From Bigelowiella natans CCMP2755 (Eukaryota; Cercozoa; Chlorarachniophyceae): DNA of 25,007 nt. A model generated the notes under the pieces. It made no database searches and was not told the origin of the DNA. It saw nothing but the letters and a program-made list of their open reading frames with translations. The position numbers and the translations under genes were made by a program. Location: the NCBI GenBank assembly GCA_000320545.1, contig ADNK01000964.1, positions 1-25,007 of the forward strand. The letters are read 5' to 3'. Positions 11,194-21,032 of the stretch are shown piece by piece. Within the stretch, counting starts at the first letter, position 1; each line of letters begins with the position of its first letter.

Positions 11194-12623
11194 TTACCAC
11201 ACTGGATGGCGGGCAATTTTGTTGTCAAAAGGGTATAGACTCGAAGGTCGTTTGGTCAGGCTGCTTCCAAGCGTGATCGTCGGCTTATTATCAACCATGA
11301 ACAAGGGCTCCCTTAGGCCTTTCATGGAATTGAGAGGCATCGCAGGACGACGGGTAGCCGTTCCAACTGCACCGTGATGTGACACGCCACTTCCGGGTAA
11401 GCAAGGTAGTGATGACATGAGTCGTTGACGCATGCTCTCTGCTTTGCGAACCCCCTCTGTAGCAAGGCGGTCGGCTTCCTCGTTCCTGTGATCGCCTGCA
11501 TGCGCTTTCACCCAAACAAGATGCACCTTGCGCAGAGAGCCGAGATGTGCAATCTCTGCATCTAAAGTCCGCCATAGATCTTGATTTTTTACTTCGGTCC
11601 CCCTAGCAGTGGTCCACCCATTCCTTTTCCATTTGGGAACCCATTCGGTCAACCCACTGACTGCGTAGCGACTGTCGCTTCGAAGAACTACAGGCGTTAC
11701 CCGCTTACCCTCGCCACGGAGTATCTCAACTGCACGGATTAAGGACATCAATTCTGCACGTTGATTTGTCTGCGGATGGCCAGGAAGTGGCTCGGAAACA
11801 TTTCTTTTGTCGTTTGGTCCAAAATATACGCCAATACCACCAAGGGCACCGCGCCTGAGGAGCAATTAGAGGTTGTTCAATCTACAAGTCGACATTCGGC
11901 GCAATTATTTACATCAACAAATATCACTAAAAAATATTATGGTATAATTTACCTTCCATTCTTTGGACAAGCGCCGTCAGCATCAACAAACAGAGTCTTC
12001 GCTGAGCCCCAATTCGGCTCTCCATTTGTTAAATTTGACCATTTTTCGTCGTTGGCATAGAGGGTAGCATAGCCAAATGGTCCGCTGCCTGAGGATGTTT
12101 CGCTTAGAGTTTTTGCTTTTCTTTCGAAGCTTAATGCCTGTTCAGATGCAATTGAGTGTGCCGGGCTCGCTTCCTTGCCAAAAGCCCAATTGGTTGCTTC
12201 CTCTCGGCTGTTGAAGCTTTTCCATTCCCCCTGGGATGACCCGCAAAATTGTGCGCTTTCGAATCTCTCGAAGAGATCTTTCAGAGAGCTTGCTATTCCG
12301 CGATCCGAATCGGTGCGGTATCCGAAGTAAGTTTTATTGACAGGGCTAGTTTCAAATACATGCTTCGCCGGATTCTCGCGAATCGAAGACGAAGGGTATG
12401 TAAGATTTGATGAAACAGTGTCTTCAGACTGGGAAATCTGAGACGTATCACTTAAGCTCCGTCCAAAATGGGACAGAAGATTTGGTTCAGACATATTCAG
12501 TCGACAAGAGAGGCGGAGAGGGGATGGGGGTACAGGGATACAGGAATTTCGGGTGAGTTGTACGGTGAACTTAAGACTGTTGTACCACCCAATCGGAATC
12601 CCATCGGAATCGCCGTCCTCCAT
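11194..12623 (-). CDS. Ribonuclease H1, two exons
   Basis: It cleaves RNA in RNA:DNA hybrids. Exon 1 is 12623-11953, the intron is 11952-11855 (98 nt, GT-AG), and exon 2 is 11854-11194: 443 residues ending TAA. The join turns CPKNG into CPKNGRRGALGGIGVYFGP, as expected for the family. The active site is complete: Asp216 (DADGAC), Glu258 (TNQRAEL), Asp284 (LRSDSRYA), His342 and Asp352 (EEADRLA). Residues about 98-150, with a FNSREEA motif, resemble a weak hybrid-binding (viroplasmin-like) domain. About 80 residues after the catalytic domain match nothing I recognise. The start at 12623 has an in-frame TAA six bases upstream. It resembles cellular RNase H1, not the RNase H of the nearby retrotransposon. 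Whether it acts in the nucleus or mitochondria cannot be told. Confidence 0.92.
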
Positions 12624-12774
12624 TTTTTATAAGATGACTATGATAAAAAGTTGTCGTACTTCACAAAATATGGATATTTACTAATATTTTATAATTATTT
12701 TGTAAATCGAAGTAACTGAATGTCCATGTGAGCAGCTGGCTGCTCCCATGAACATCCATCTATCCATACCCTAG

Positions 12775-13076
12775 TCAGTTTTTCGTTGGAACAAATTTAA
12801 ATAGATTTGGCTTACGCTCAACATTAAATCCAGAGAGATTTCTTCCAAAAGACGTGAAAATCTCACAATTTCGAGAATAATGCACCACTTTTAGCTCTTC
12901 ATCCGACCACGTATCCGATGAATTTTTTCGCTGAAATTCCAGGATTTTCTTACAGGCCTGTAGCATCTGACTTTTCCGATGATCACATTCTCCGAAAACC
13001 TAATTTCCTTTTTCATGCTTTCCTCTCCAGAGATTACTCCGATATTCCAAAAATCGGTGATGTGACGTTGAGGCAT
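12775..13076 (-). CDS. Possible small two-exon gene, unknown product
   Basis: A hand-built model joins 13076-13038 (13 codons from ATG) to 12999-12775 (75 codons to TGA), giving 87 residues. The intron (13037-13000) begins GT and ends AG, and phases agree. The second exon alone is open from the start of the model and reads like protein, with the stretch TWSDEELKVVHYSRN. Against it: the intron would be only 38 nt, shorter than every other intron here (minimum 52), and no family is recognised. The stop lies 151 bp upstream of the RNase H1 start. It may instead be the tail of a differently spliced gene, or non-coding. Confidence 0.35.
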
Positions 13077-13458
13077 TTTGAGGACACAAATTCACATTTA
13101 TTACACAACAAATCCAAAATAGACAAGAAATGGAATGAGAAAACCGAGTAGGAAACCTGGGCAATCTTTGCAGATGAACAGCTCATTAGCTGGGAAATCC
13201 TGAAATCGCAAGTGTTTTAGATGAAATTACCATACACTAAACCAAACCTGGTAATAGTCCGTAATAAGTGTTCTTTTGCAGTTGAACGAGCATTTTCCCG
13301 AAATGCGAAGGAAAATGCTCAAGAATGGATAAGAAATCCAGGAAAAATGCAAGAGAATTTTGTTCGATAGGTAATCCGTAATCAAAGCTAAGAGAATATC
13401 CGTAATAAGCTTCCTTTCCCTTCGGTCCGGGCGGGCGTCACCAACAAATTAAACCCTG

Positions 13459-14923
13459 ATGGCCGAGCCTCTCTTGGGTGCAATCCCTGGCTTCGCCAGG
13501 AATTTCATACCCTTCCTCATTTACTTTGTAGTGTGCCTCGTATCCTTCTTTATATCCTTCTACATGGCGTTGAAGGTAATGCACATGCATACAAAATAAT
13601 AAGCAAGACGAGAGAGGCCCACTTCCATTGGAGCAGTGCCTATTCACCAAAATTCTGAGTTATTTTATTTTGCCAACAGATAAAACCAACAAGACCTAAG
13701 AATACAGATACCATTGCTGATGCGGATCTTATTTTCTCGGTTTGAAGAATCAACATTTTCCAATACCTAGCATTTCAATGTCCGCTTGTAGGTTCCAATG
13801 TATAGTGGGCTCTCGATGCTAGCAATACTAGGAACCATAGAAGGAATGGAGGAAGGCTGGCAGTTTCATTGGTTTGGTTCAAGTGGACACTCTCGACATT
13901 TTGTAATGCTCTACGCGGCAGTGAACTTAATCCACATTCCGATCACATTATTTAAGGTAGTTTAGGTTCTCCATCTATTATCTGGATTCTTAACTCGTTT
14001 ATCCCTACAGAAACAAAATTTCAATTACAAAGTACTGATGAGCTTCCACCACGCAATAAGCATTACTTGCATGATGGGTACTTGAGCAAATTTAAGAGGA
14101 AATTACCTCGAATATAATTGCAAAGAGATACTGACATTATGACTTTGTGATGATCAGTTGGATTGCTCAATGATAGAATGTACTTTTTTGCGGCGATAGA
14201 TGGAATATGTGAGGTATATACCATGTCCTTCTTTGCCAAAGATGCAAATATGAGTGAATATATTTTCATTTCGGGTTACATTGTTCAAGTTGAACGTTTT
14301 GAACGAATGATTTGGATCAGATATCTACATTGATTCTCACTATTTTCTTCATCTTCAAAGAGGTAGCTTAACCGTTGTATTATTCTTTTAAGAAATGACG
14401 AAAACTTCTGTTCCTAAAGGGTTTATTAGGAAAAGGGCCTGTCATTGATAGGCTCGTAACTATTATTGGATTCATGTTATGGTTATCTTACCTGGTAAGA
14501 ACAAAACTGGGAGTATTGTCAGTGTTTGACTATTTGAACCATAACAGGTATTTAGAGTATTTCTGTTCCCTTTTTGGTTGTACCTATTCATAATTGAAGC
14601 CCGAGATAACTATGAAGAGGTAAGGTAAAATTTGCAAATTATGATTTAATTACTAAATCCATGTTTAAAAAAAGACCTTCGCTGTGGTATCACCAGTGGA
14701 AAGATATCTCTACCCGTAAGTTATTCATCTGAATTAAGAGACGTTACAATTGCTTCACATGATTTAACTTGTTGCTGATACCGTTGTGTCTAGGTTGTCG
14801 AACGTTTTCCTGTTTTTCCTCTCATTGCATTGGATGAAAAAAATTACAAAAGGAATGGTCAAAGCACTCAATATTAGTCAGCATAAATTAGGAAAAAGAA
14901 CTAGCACAATTAAGGAACAATAA
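13459..14923 (+). CDS. TLC-domain (TRAM/LAG1/CLN8) membrane protein, ten small exons
   Basis: Exons read as 13459-13575, 13680-13739, 13792-13956, 14011-14077, 14158-14213, 14321-14362, 14420-14494, 14548-14619, 14675-14715 and 14794-14923. All nine introns are GT-AG, 52-107 nt and AT-rich, and every junction keeps frame, giving 274 residues ending TAA. The product is strongly hydrophobic, with about six or seven membrane segments (first at about 15-37). TLC-like signs are the paired histidines in SFHHAISI (His127/His128), the later GICEISTLIL (residues 152-161) and the pattern VIDRLVTIIGFMLWLSYLVFR (residues 178-198), all spaced as in TLCD4/TMEM56-type proteins. A Lys-rich C-tail follows. 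TLC proteins sit in ER, Golgi or plasma membranes and act in lipid synthesis or membrane composition; which applies here is unknown. Alternative acceptors could change exons 6-7. Confidence 0.82.
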
Positions 14924-14974
14924 CATTAAGTCTAGTGAAAAAAAGGTAAAAGTCGCAATTCGAAAGTAAAAATA

Positions 14975-14976
<2 letters not shown>

Positions 14977-15011
<35 letters not shown>
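14977..15011. repeat. (GT)n microsatellite
   Basis: About 17 perfect GT units lie 54 bp past the TLC gene stop codon. The run also forms a spurious short open frame of Cys-Val repeats. Confidence 0.95.
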
Positions 15012-15012
<1 letters not shown>

Positions 15013-15313
15013 TTACAACCACATGCCAATAGACACAAAGGATTTTCATTACATTATCATTTTACACCCAACTAAGATCATACTTTCAACCACATCTTAC
15101 CCCAGCCCAAAAGTACAACAAGGTAGATTGAGCACGAGCTCTTTACTCTTAGCTAAAATTGCAAATTCAATGAAAAAATGTCGCCTACCAATTATGATAT
15201 ATCAACGGTCTAAAAAAACATAAATGCACGTATGGACTACATGTTGTCTATTGTCTAGATTATATGGTAGTAGTCGCTATATGTGCGAATAATAGCACGT
15301 TGCAGAATCCATC

Positions 15314-15335
15314 AAACCCGGTAACGACCGGGTTT
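15314..15335. other. Perfect 9-bp stem with AACG tetraloop
   Basis: AAACCCGGT (15314-15322) and ACCGGGTTT (15327-15335) are exact reverse complements around the loop AACG, and a further T follows. It could fold in RNA on either strand. No known RNA family was recognised, so function is open. Confidence 0.5.
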
Positions 15336-16180
15336 TAATTTGCATGCGAGCTCCGATCGTATCTTTGGATACATCGGACAGGAAGAGATACAGAGAGGAC
15401 TGGGATCATCGCAATCTCATACATTTCTAGATAATTGGATCCCTCTCTGTTTCTACCAACATTTTGATTCCTTATCGCTGCGGTGCCTTCATGGCATATA
15501 GCTTTCACCGATCATCAGAGGTTGGAGCATTTGCGCTGTCTGCTAGCTTTAGTTCAATGCTATATGTGCTCACTGGCGGAAATGCCAATGTGATGAAGCT
15601 GCAAATACTATACAAGTAAATGCATGGTGCCGCGCACATCGCACACATGACGTCTAGACGATCTAGCGATGACTACGAGTTCGCTACAGTACGGCCTGTG
15701 TCGGCGCTAGTCTGTTATTGTCATCATTACAAGCAGCAGATCTATTCTAGTGTTATTAGATTACAGCGCGCGCGTACCGCACGTGCATTGTTATGTTCTG
15801 ACATTGATACATGTTTGGGCACAGTGTGCGCACATAACGACATGCATGCTAACACACATGGCTGGACGCTCAGTCTAACGTAGCACATCACTTGCACAGC
15901 TACATGAGGATGACCATTGAAAATTTTAATTATTTCATTACATCCGTCTTACATGCGAAAAATGTGACGCTAGCCCATTACATACACCTAGAGCGAGAAT
16001 CTGTGAAATTAAATGTGGGAACAATGAACTCAGCATTATTTACGACGTTCTAGTTATTTGCAGGTAGCCATAGTCAAGAGGGATCGAGGTATCGTGAACA
16101 TGTTATGCACGCATTTCAGGCGTCCCTTTCTTGTCTCCATAGCAGATATGTCCCGTCATTACCAGCGGCAGCTGGTTGCA

Positions 16181-17307
16181 TCATGGCAGGTCTGCTTTCT
16201 GTTTCTGGTTTGAGTTTCTACTTTGTGAAGAGTCATAGCCTCGCCTGACGCTCACCGTAGCCAAACCACTATTTTCCGATGGAGTTCTTTGTTGTAGTCC
16301 ACCCTCTAGTCTATTATTCTGTATTTCGGGGGCAGAACCTGGTATCGCAGCCTGTTGTGAAGGTTGACTCTTGGCATTTACACGTGTCTTGCTGTTGTTT
16401 TGAGGAGTAAAGACTCCAGTCAAACTTGGTGAAATTTCCGATGATTTGGCATTCGTAGCCGTCCGGGCTAGAACATGATAAGAGTGGGGAGGGGAGGTGC
16501 TCGGGAGAAAGGTCTGAGAGAAACGAAACAATTTTTCAATAAATGCAGTTACTGAAGTAACATATAGAAGCTATCTGATTCAGACGATATGTTTACCTTG
16601 TAGCGTGGTTGATATCGGTTCATCCTATGCATACGTCTCTCCTCGTTCCAAATTCGGATTCTTTTCGCATGTTGTACGTGTACATGAAGCAAGTCTTTGC
16701 AAGACATCACGCTTGATGCATTTGGCTTTGCCCCTTCCCTCTGTACAATACATAAATTAAAGATTTAATCATAAGTTTAGTCAGAACCAACGGAAAGTTT
16801 TTGTGTCCAGTATCCAGATAATTCAGAATTGACGAAAATCTAAGTAACATTTGTGGAATCCAGAAGCAGCGCACTCTCCAGATTTCGTTTCCGGACTGAT
16901 TTGAAGATATTTGATTCAACAGAATTAATTTAACTAGATTCACATTGATTTCATACCCTTTGTATCAACGCGAGAAAGAGGGCACGTCTTTTCTGCAGAG
17001 ATACTCGAGTGTGGAAGCGGGTTTGGGAGAGAGGGAATGGGTTCCCAGTCCTGAGGTTCTTCGGTAATCAGCGATCCTCCCGCGTTCGCGAGACCGTTCT
17101 CGGTCCATGAACGAGCCATAATATACCTGCATGAAACGCTAGTTCAGAAACATCAAGGGTTGACAACGGGCGGACGGACAGTGATAGGGGTAAACATTTG
17201 GCTTGGTCCGACGCCATGTTTTTAGGTTGTGAAATGCTGTTTTCAGAAGTTCCTCGCTCTTCTCTCTGCTGTTCCTTTCCAACGACAGAAATCCCCTGCG
17301 AAGTCAT
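16181..17307 (-). CDS. Five-exon gene of unknown function, 268 residues
   Basis: Reading the minus strand: exons 17307-17127, 17058-16957, 16895-16849, 16740-16597 and 16513-16181. The introns are 68, 61, 108 and 83 nt, all GT-AG, and phases (1, 1, 0, 0) match at each join, which would be unlikely by chance. The product is hydrophilic, with no signal peptide or membrane segment. Its middle (about 110-158) is rich in Arg, His and Lys, for example AKRIRIWNEERRMHRMNRY; the C-terminal 110 residues are rich in Ser, Pro, Asn and Gln and look disordered. No family was recognised. The acceptor of exon 2 and the donor of exon 3 (GTTACT) are the weakest sites. It is divergently arranged with SPAG6, 335 bp apart, so the two may share a promoter and perhaps a ciliary role; that is inference. 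Confidence 0.65.
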
Positions 17308-17642
17308 ATGGCGCCTTAGCCGTTTTTCTCCTCACGCTTGTCGGCTAAAACACAGGTCGTTTTGACCCTAATTTAGGAATCGTTGACGAAATTTTTATTT
17401 CAACGCGAATCGGATATCTCCTGCTCCGCATGTATTGGGAAAGGATGTAATTAATGCCTTAATGCTTATGAATATCCAGTCGCAATCAATAATTATAATT
17501 ATTTACCAAATTATTTTGTATCCAGGCATATTAAGAAAATCTGAGAAAGCCCCGAGACGAAACGTAAACTGGGCCCCCCACGAACTGGAAATCGTTTTAA
17601 CTAGCACAAGCAAAACAGTTTCATTCTTCGAAGGCATAGAAT
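17308..17642. promoter_or_regulatory. Shared divergent promoter region
   Basis: These 335 bp separate the start codon of the minus-strand unknown gene from that of SPAG6 on the plus strand, so both promoters must lie here or overlap the 5' exons. The middle (17440-17520) is AT-rich. No specific factor site was recognised. Confidence 0.4.
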
Positions 17643-18701
17643 ATGTCCAGGGCTGTTCTTCAGGTGAATCAGATAGATCATATATGCCAATTGCATGTAT
17701 CTTGCAAGTATCGACGTGTAGACATCAGAGATGAGTCATCTCACTTTCATTAAGTGGTTCGCTGAAAGCCATCGAATTTCCTGTATCAGGTTTTTGAAAA
17801 ATACCAGGCTGCCCGCACAGCTTTCGTCCAAACAGTAGCAGAGCTTGCACACAGACCGCAGAACATCGAGGCTCTCCAAAATGCTGGAGTTATGTCGCTG
17901 CTTCGTCCGCTGTTGCTAGATACAGTAGCTAGTATTCAACAGTCAGCTGCTCTAGCTCTTGGTAGACTTGCAAACTATTCTGAAGAGCTGGCAGAGGCGG
18001 TGGTAATGAATGAGGTTCTACCACAGCTTGTGTACTCCCTCGAGAAACAGAACGTAATTGTGACAAACATGTATTTGTGTTCATGCAAACGTAGCTGGTG
18101 TGTGTCTGTCTGTGTGTCTGTGTGTCTGTGTGTGTGTCTGTGTATTTACGGTTTCAGTAATTAAACCCGAATTTTATCTGGTGGTTAGAGAATTGAAGGG
18201 AAATTCTTACATTTCGTGCATTTAAAACCATGTTTCTTATGGTATCTCAGAGGTTCTACAAAAAGACCGCCGCGTTCGTTCTTAAGGCAGTTGCCAAACA
18301 TTCACCTCAACTAGCAAAGGCTGTTGTAGATGCGAAGTCCCTAGATGCTCTTGTAGGCTGCCTCAGGGAATTTGAGCCATCAGTCAAGGAAGCTGCGTGC
18401 TGGGCGTTGGGCTACATCGCACGACACACCGCGCCTCTGGCGCAATCAGTTGTAGATGCCGGAGCCGTCCCCTTGCTTATCCTCTGTCTTCAAGAGCCGG
18501 AGCTTTCTTTGAAACGCATTGCTGCGTCTACGCTCGGAGAAATTTGCAAGCATTCTCCTGAACTGGCCCAGGTCGTCGTTGACCAGAGCGGGGTTCCTTT
18601 CGTGGCACAATTGGTTACTCACCACGACAGCAAACTGAAGAGACAGGTGTGCCAATGCCTATCTCAAATCGCAAGCACACTGTGGATCTTGCTGAGGTGA
18701 G

Positions 18702-18770
<69 letters not shown>

Positions 18771-19766
18771 TATTATGTGAATTTCGTGTGAATGTGTGTA
18801 TGTGTAAGTGTGTGTGATATGAAATTCTCTTTCATATATGCAGGTTGTGGTAGAAACTGAGATTTTCACCCGGACGAAGCTCTTTAGCGTTCTCAAGGAT
18901 ACTGATTCGGTAGCGCGAAGGAACGCCGCGACGTGCGTGAGAGAAGTTGTAAAGCATGCGCCAGAGCTTGCACAGCTTATCGTCAATAACGGTGGCCATG
19001 CTGCTATCATCGACTACATCAATAAAGCAAAGGGTGCATCTCGATTACCTGGTATCATGACTCTGGGCTACATTGCTGCGTTCTCCCCTACACTGGCTAC
19101 GATACTTATTACGAGCCAGGGCATTCGACCTCTCAAAGACGCTCTCATTTCTGAGCCTGAGGATCACATAAAAGCAGCTAGTGCATGGTCTCTGGGACAA
19201 ATTGGTCGTCATTCTCCTGGTAATGCTTACTCTCCTCACCGTAAATTTTTTTGGTATAATTTTGAGTAGTTACCAAATGCAATGCTTGTCAGAACTTGCC
19301 TAAATCAATTTTCTCCTATATTTTTATAATTATAGATCATGCCCAAGCACTCGCTGTTGCTGATGTATTCCGTCGTCTGGTCGAAGTGTTCGAAAACGAA
19401 AACTCTTCCACTGATTTAAAACAAAAATCGCAACGTGCTCTGAAGAGCGTCCTGCAGAAGTGCACGCACTACAAATCTCTTGAGCCTCTGCTCCTAACTG
19501 CGCCCCCAAAGATTCTTAAATACATCGTAGGGCAGTTTGCTAAAATCTTACCAACAAACCCAAAAGCAAGGAAATCGTTTGTGCAAAGTAAAGGATTGCA
19601 GAAGATCCAGGAGCTCAAGATGAGTGGGAACAATGACCTTCTACAATACATCGACGTCATTAACAAAAAGTTCCCACCAGAGATCGTGGATTACTATTCG
19701 CCTAATTACGCCGAGAAACTGTTGCAGAAAATAGAAACAAATGATGAGGATGATGTCAAAGAATAA
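17643..19766 (+). CDS. SPAG6: SPAG6/PF16 armadillo protein of the ciliary central pair, with apparent frameshift
   Basis: SPAG6 (PF16 in Chlamydomonas) stabilises the C1 central microtubule of motile cilia. Exons: 17643-17663 (MSRAVLQ), 17790-18053, 18251-18696, 18844-19219 and 19336-19766. It is built of armadillo repeats with the family signature KHSPELAQ/VVDAGAVP, plus ALGRLANY, RFYKKTAAFVLKAV and LPGIMTLGYIAAFSP. Length fits the family (about 510 residues). Exon 3 is 446 nt although both flanking introns are phase 0, and the family sequence continues one frame over (KHTVDLAE, 18673-18696) right up to a good donor. One base appears missing near 18671-18676. An upstream donor, CAG/GTGTGC at 18647, would keep the frame by dropping 50 nt of exon. 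Cause may be sequencing error, a null allele or alternative splicing. Confidence 0.93.
18704..18767. repeat. (AT)n microsatellite in SPAG6 intron 18697-18843
   Basis: About 32 AT units begin seven bases after the donor site of the third SPAG6 intron. The preceding intron (18054-18250) also has a short TGTGTCTG-type repeat at about 18099-18142. Confidence 0.9.
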
Positions 19767-21032
19767 GGGAAATCTTTCTCACAATTAGGGACGTTTTTCA
19801 AGATTAATTTGCAGTATATACACTATTAACACGCTTTGGTTCAGGTCATGATACAAGTGTTAACACTGCGCATGATGTATCGACTTCAGCATAGCTAACT
19901 ATATATTTAGTGTAGTCTCACACACGCCGCTGCTAATGAGTCCATGCTCCGCATGCATGTGCACGTGCATGCATCTATGTCCATCGCATCATAGCATGAT
20001 GCCGCGTGGTCACGACCCTCAAATTTTCCCTGTCCCGTTTTTGTTGTAGCGCTCACTTTTGTCTCTCTTCTCTCAGCCTTCAGTGTTTCAAGATTTAGAC
20101 AATCAATATCGCGCGCCCTGCATCGCAATTGCTTGCATGTGTGTAGCAGTCTAGCTATGGCCTACGTACAGTCACCGTTCGATTCAAGCTACTAGCAAGC
20201 ACCGCGTGTGATGCGCAGCTGCATGTACTAGTGTACGGTACGTGGCCACATGTGACGCCAGCGCCGCCCCGCATGCATGAGCCTGACTAACCTAAAGCAG
20301 TAACAAAGCAGGTATGCACACGCACATCACGTGATGAAGCCGAAGTCATGATGCTGATCCATGCGACTAGCACATAGCTAGCATAGCAATGCCTCCCTCA
20401 TCATCACGCCTAGCTAAGTATCATGCTAATCATGCAAGCTAAACTCACTTAGCCTCGATCGTCCTCCGGACTCTAGTCCTATATACCTACACACAAAGCA
20501 TGTGCGGCGCCGCGTGCGCAGCTGCGCTATAGCGCATGCTGTGGACACAAATATACGCACGGCTATGCTAGCTAGCAGACGGCGGTGTCATATGGCACGT
20601 ACGTGCATGCAGCCACAGCATGCTGCTGGCAAGCTGGCAAGCTGGCAATGCACTCATCAGCACACGTGCACGACGCAATGACAAGAAGCACGATCCAGCA
20701 AGATCGAGCGATGCCACATGACGCAAGTGCAACGTGCATGCCGGCAATTTTGCCACTGTCGATGGTGGGGAAATGAAATGTGGGGCATGGTCTATGCACG
20801 GCGTCACACGTGCGCACATGATGGCTACTTGCGCACCATTGCCGCACACTTCAAGGACATGTTGCTCTTCTGTACGGAATGATGTCGTCATCACAATGTC
20901 AAAAAAAAAGAACATGCCATCATGAGTCTACTGAGCACATTTTGGATGGCAAAACCTGAGTGTCATCGCATTTTGCCAGAGAAATAATGTTCGGATATGT
21001 CGCGAAATGAGCCTAACCTACCCTTGTAGATT
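19767..21032. other. Palindrome-rich intergenic stretch between SPAG6 and the CFAP161-like gene
   Basis: It separates two convergent ciliary genes. It is rich in GCATGC, CACGTG, CTAG and other self-complementary words, for example around 19950-19975 and 20570-20640, giving several overlapping open frames on both strands. Those frames lack splice support and protein-like composition, so I do not call genes. The last 90 bases are probably the 3' UTR of the CFAP161-like gene. Confidence 0.55.
20625..20648. repeat. Three tandem GCTGGCAA units
   Basis: Three perfect 8-bp head-to-tail copies lie inside the palindrome-rich intergenic stretch. Confidence 0.9.

Larger units (their letters stand above)
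14924..16180. other. Intergenic stretch between convergent genes
   Basis: It lies between the 3' ends of the TLC gene (plus) and the unknown five-exon gene (minus). Apart from the GT repeat and a stem-loop at 15314-15335, it holds a milder CTAG-rich patch (about ten sites from 15250 to 16060). Two perfect 8-base arms (15391-15398 and 15442-15449) could also pair. No exon with consistent splice sites was found. Confidence 0.55.

Noticed and set aside
12918-13151. Plus-strand frame of 77 codons
   Set aside because: It is antisense to the slightly better minus-strand model 12775-13076 and has no splice or family support.
15620-15883. Plus-strand frame of 87 codons
   Set aside because: It lies in a CTAG- and palindrome-rich patch, has no family likeness and no splice sites in phase.
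17435-17734. Plus-strand frame of 99 codons overlapping the SPAG6 start
   Set aside because: The true SPAG6 first exon (MSRAVLQ) is read in another frame at 17643-17663 and splices cleanly to the family sequence.
18665-18696. Programmed ribosomal frameshift in SPAG6
   Set aside because: No heptamer of the slippery type is present at the shift point, and the family is not known to use one; a lost base or alternative splicing is simpler.
20568-20925. Overlapping open frames on both strands
   Set aside because: They arise from palindromic, stop-poor words; the residue mix is odd (Cys, His, Met rich) and no splice model is supported.
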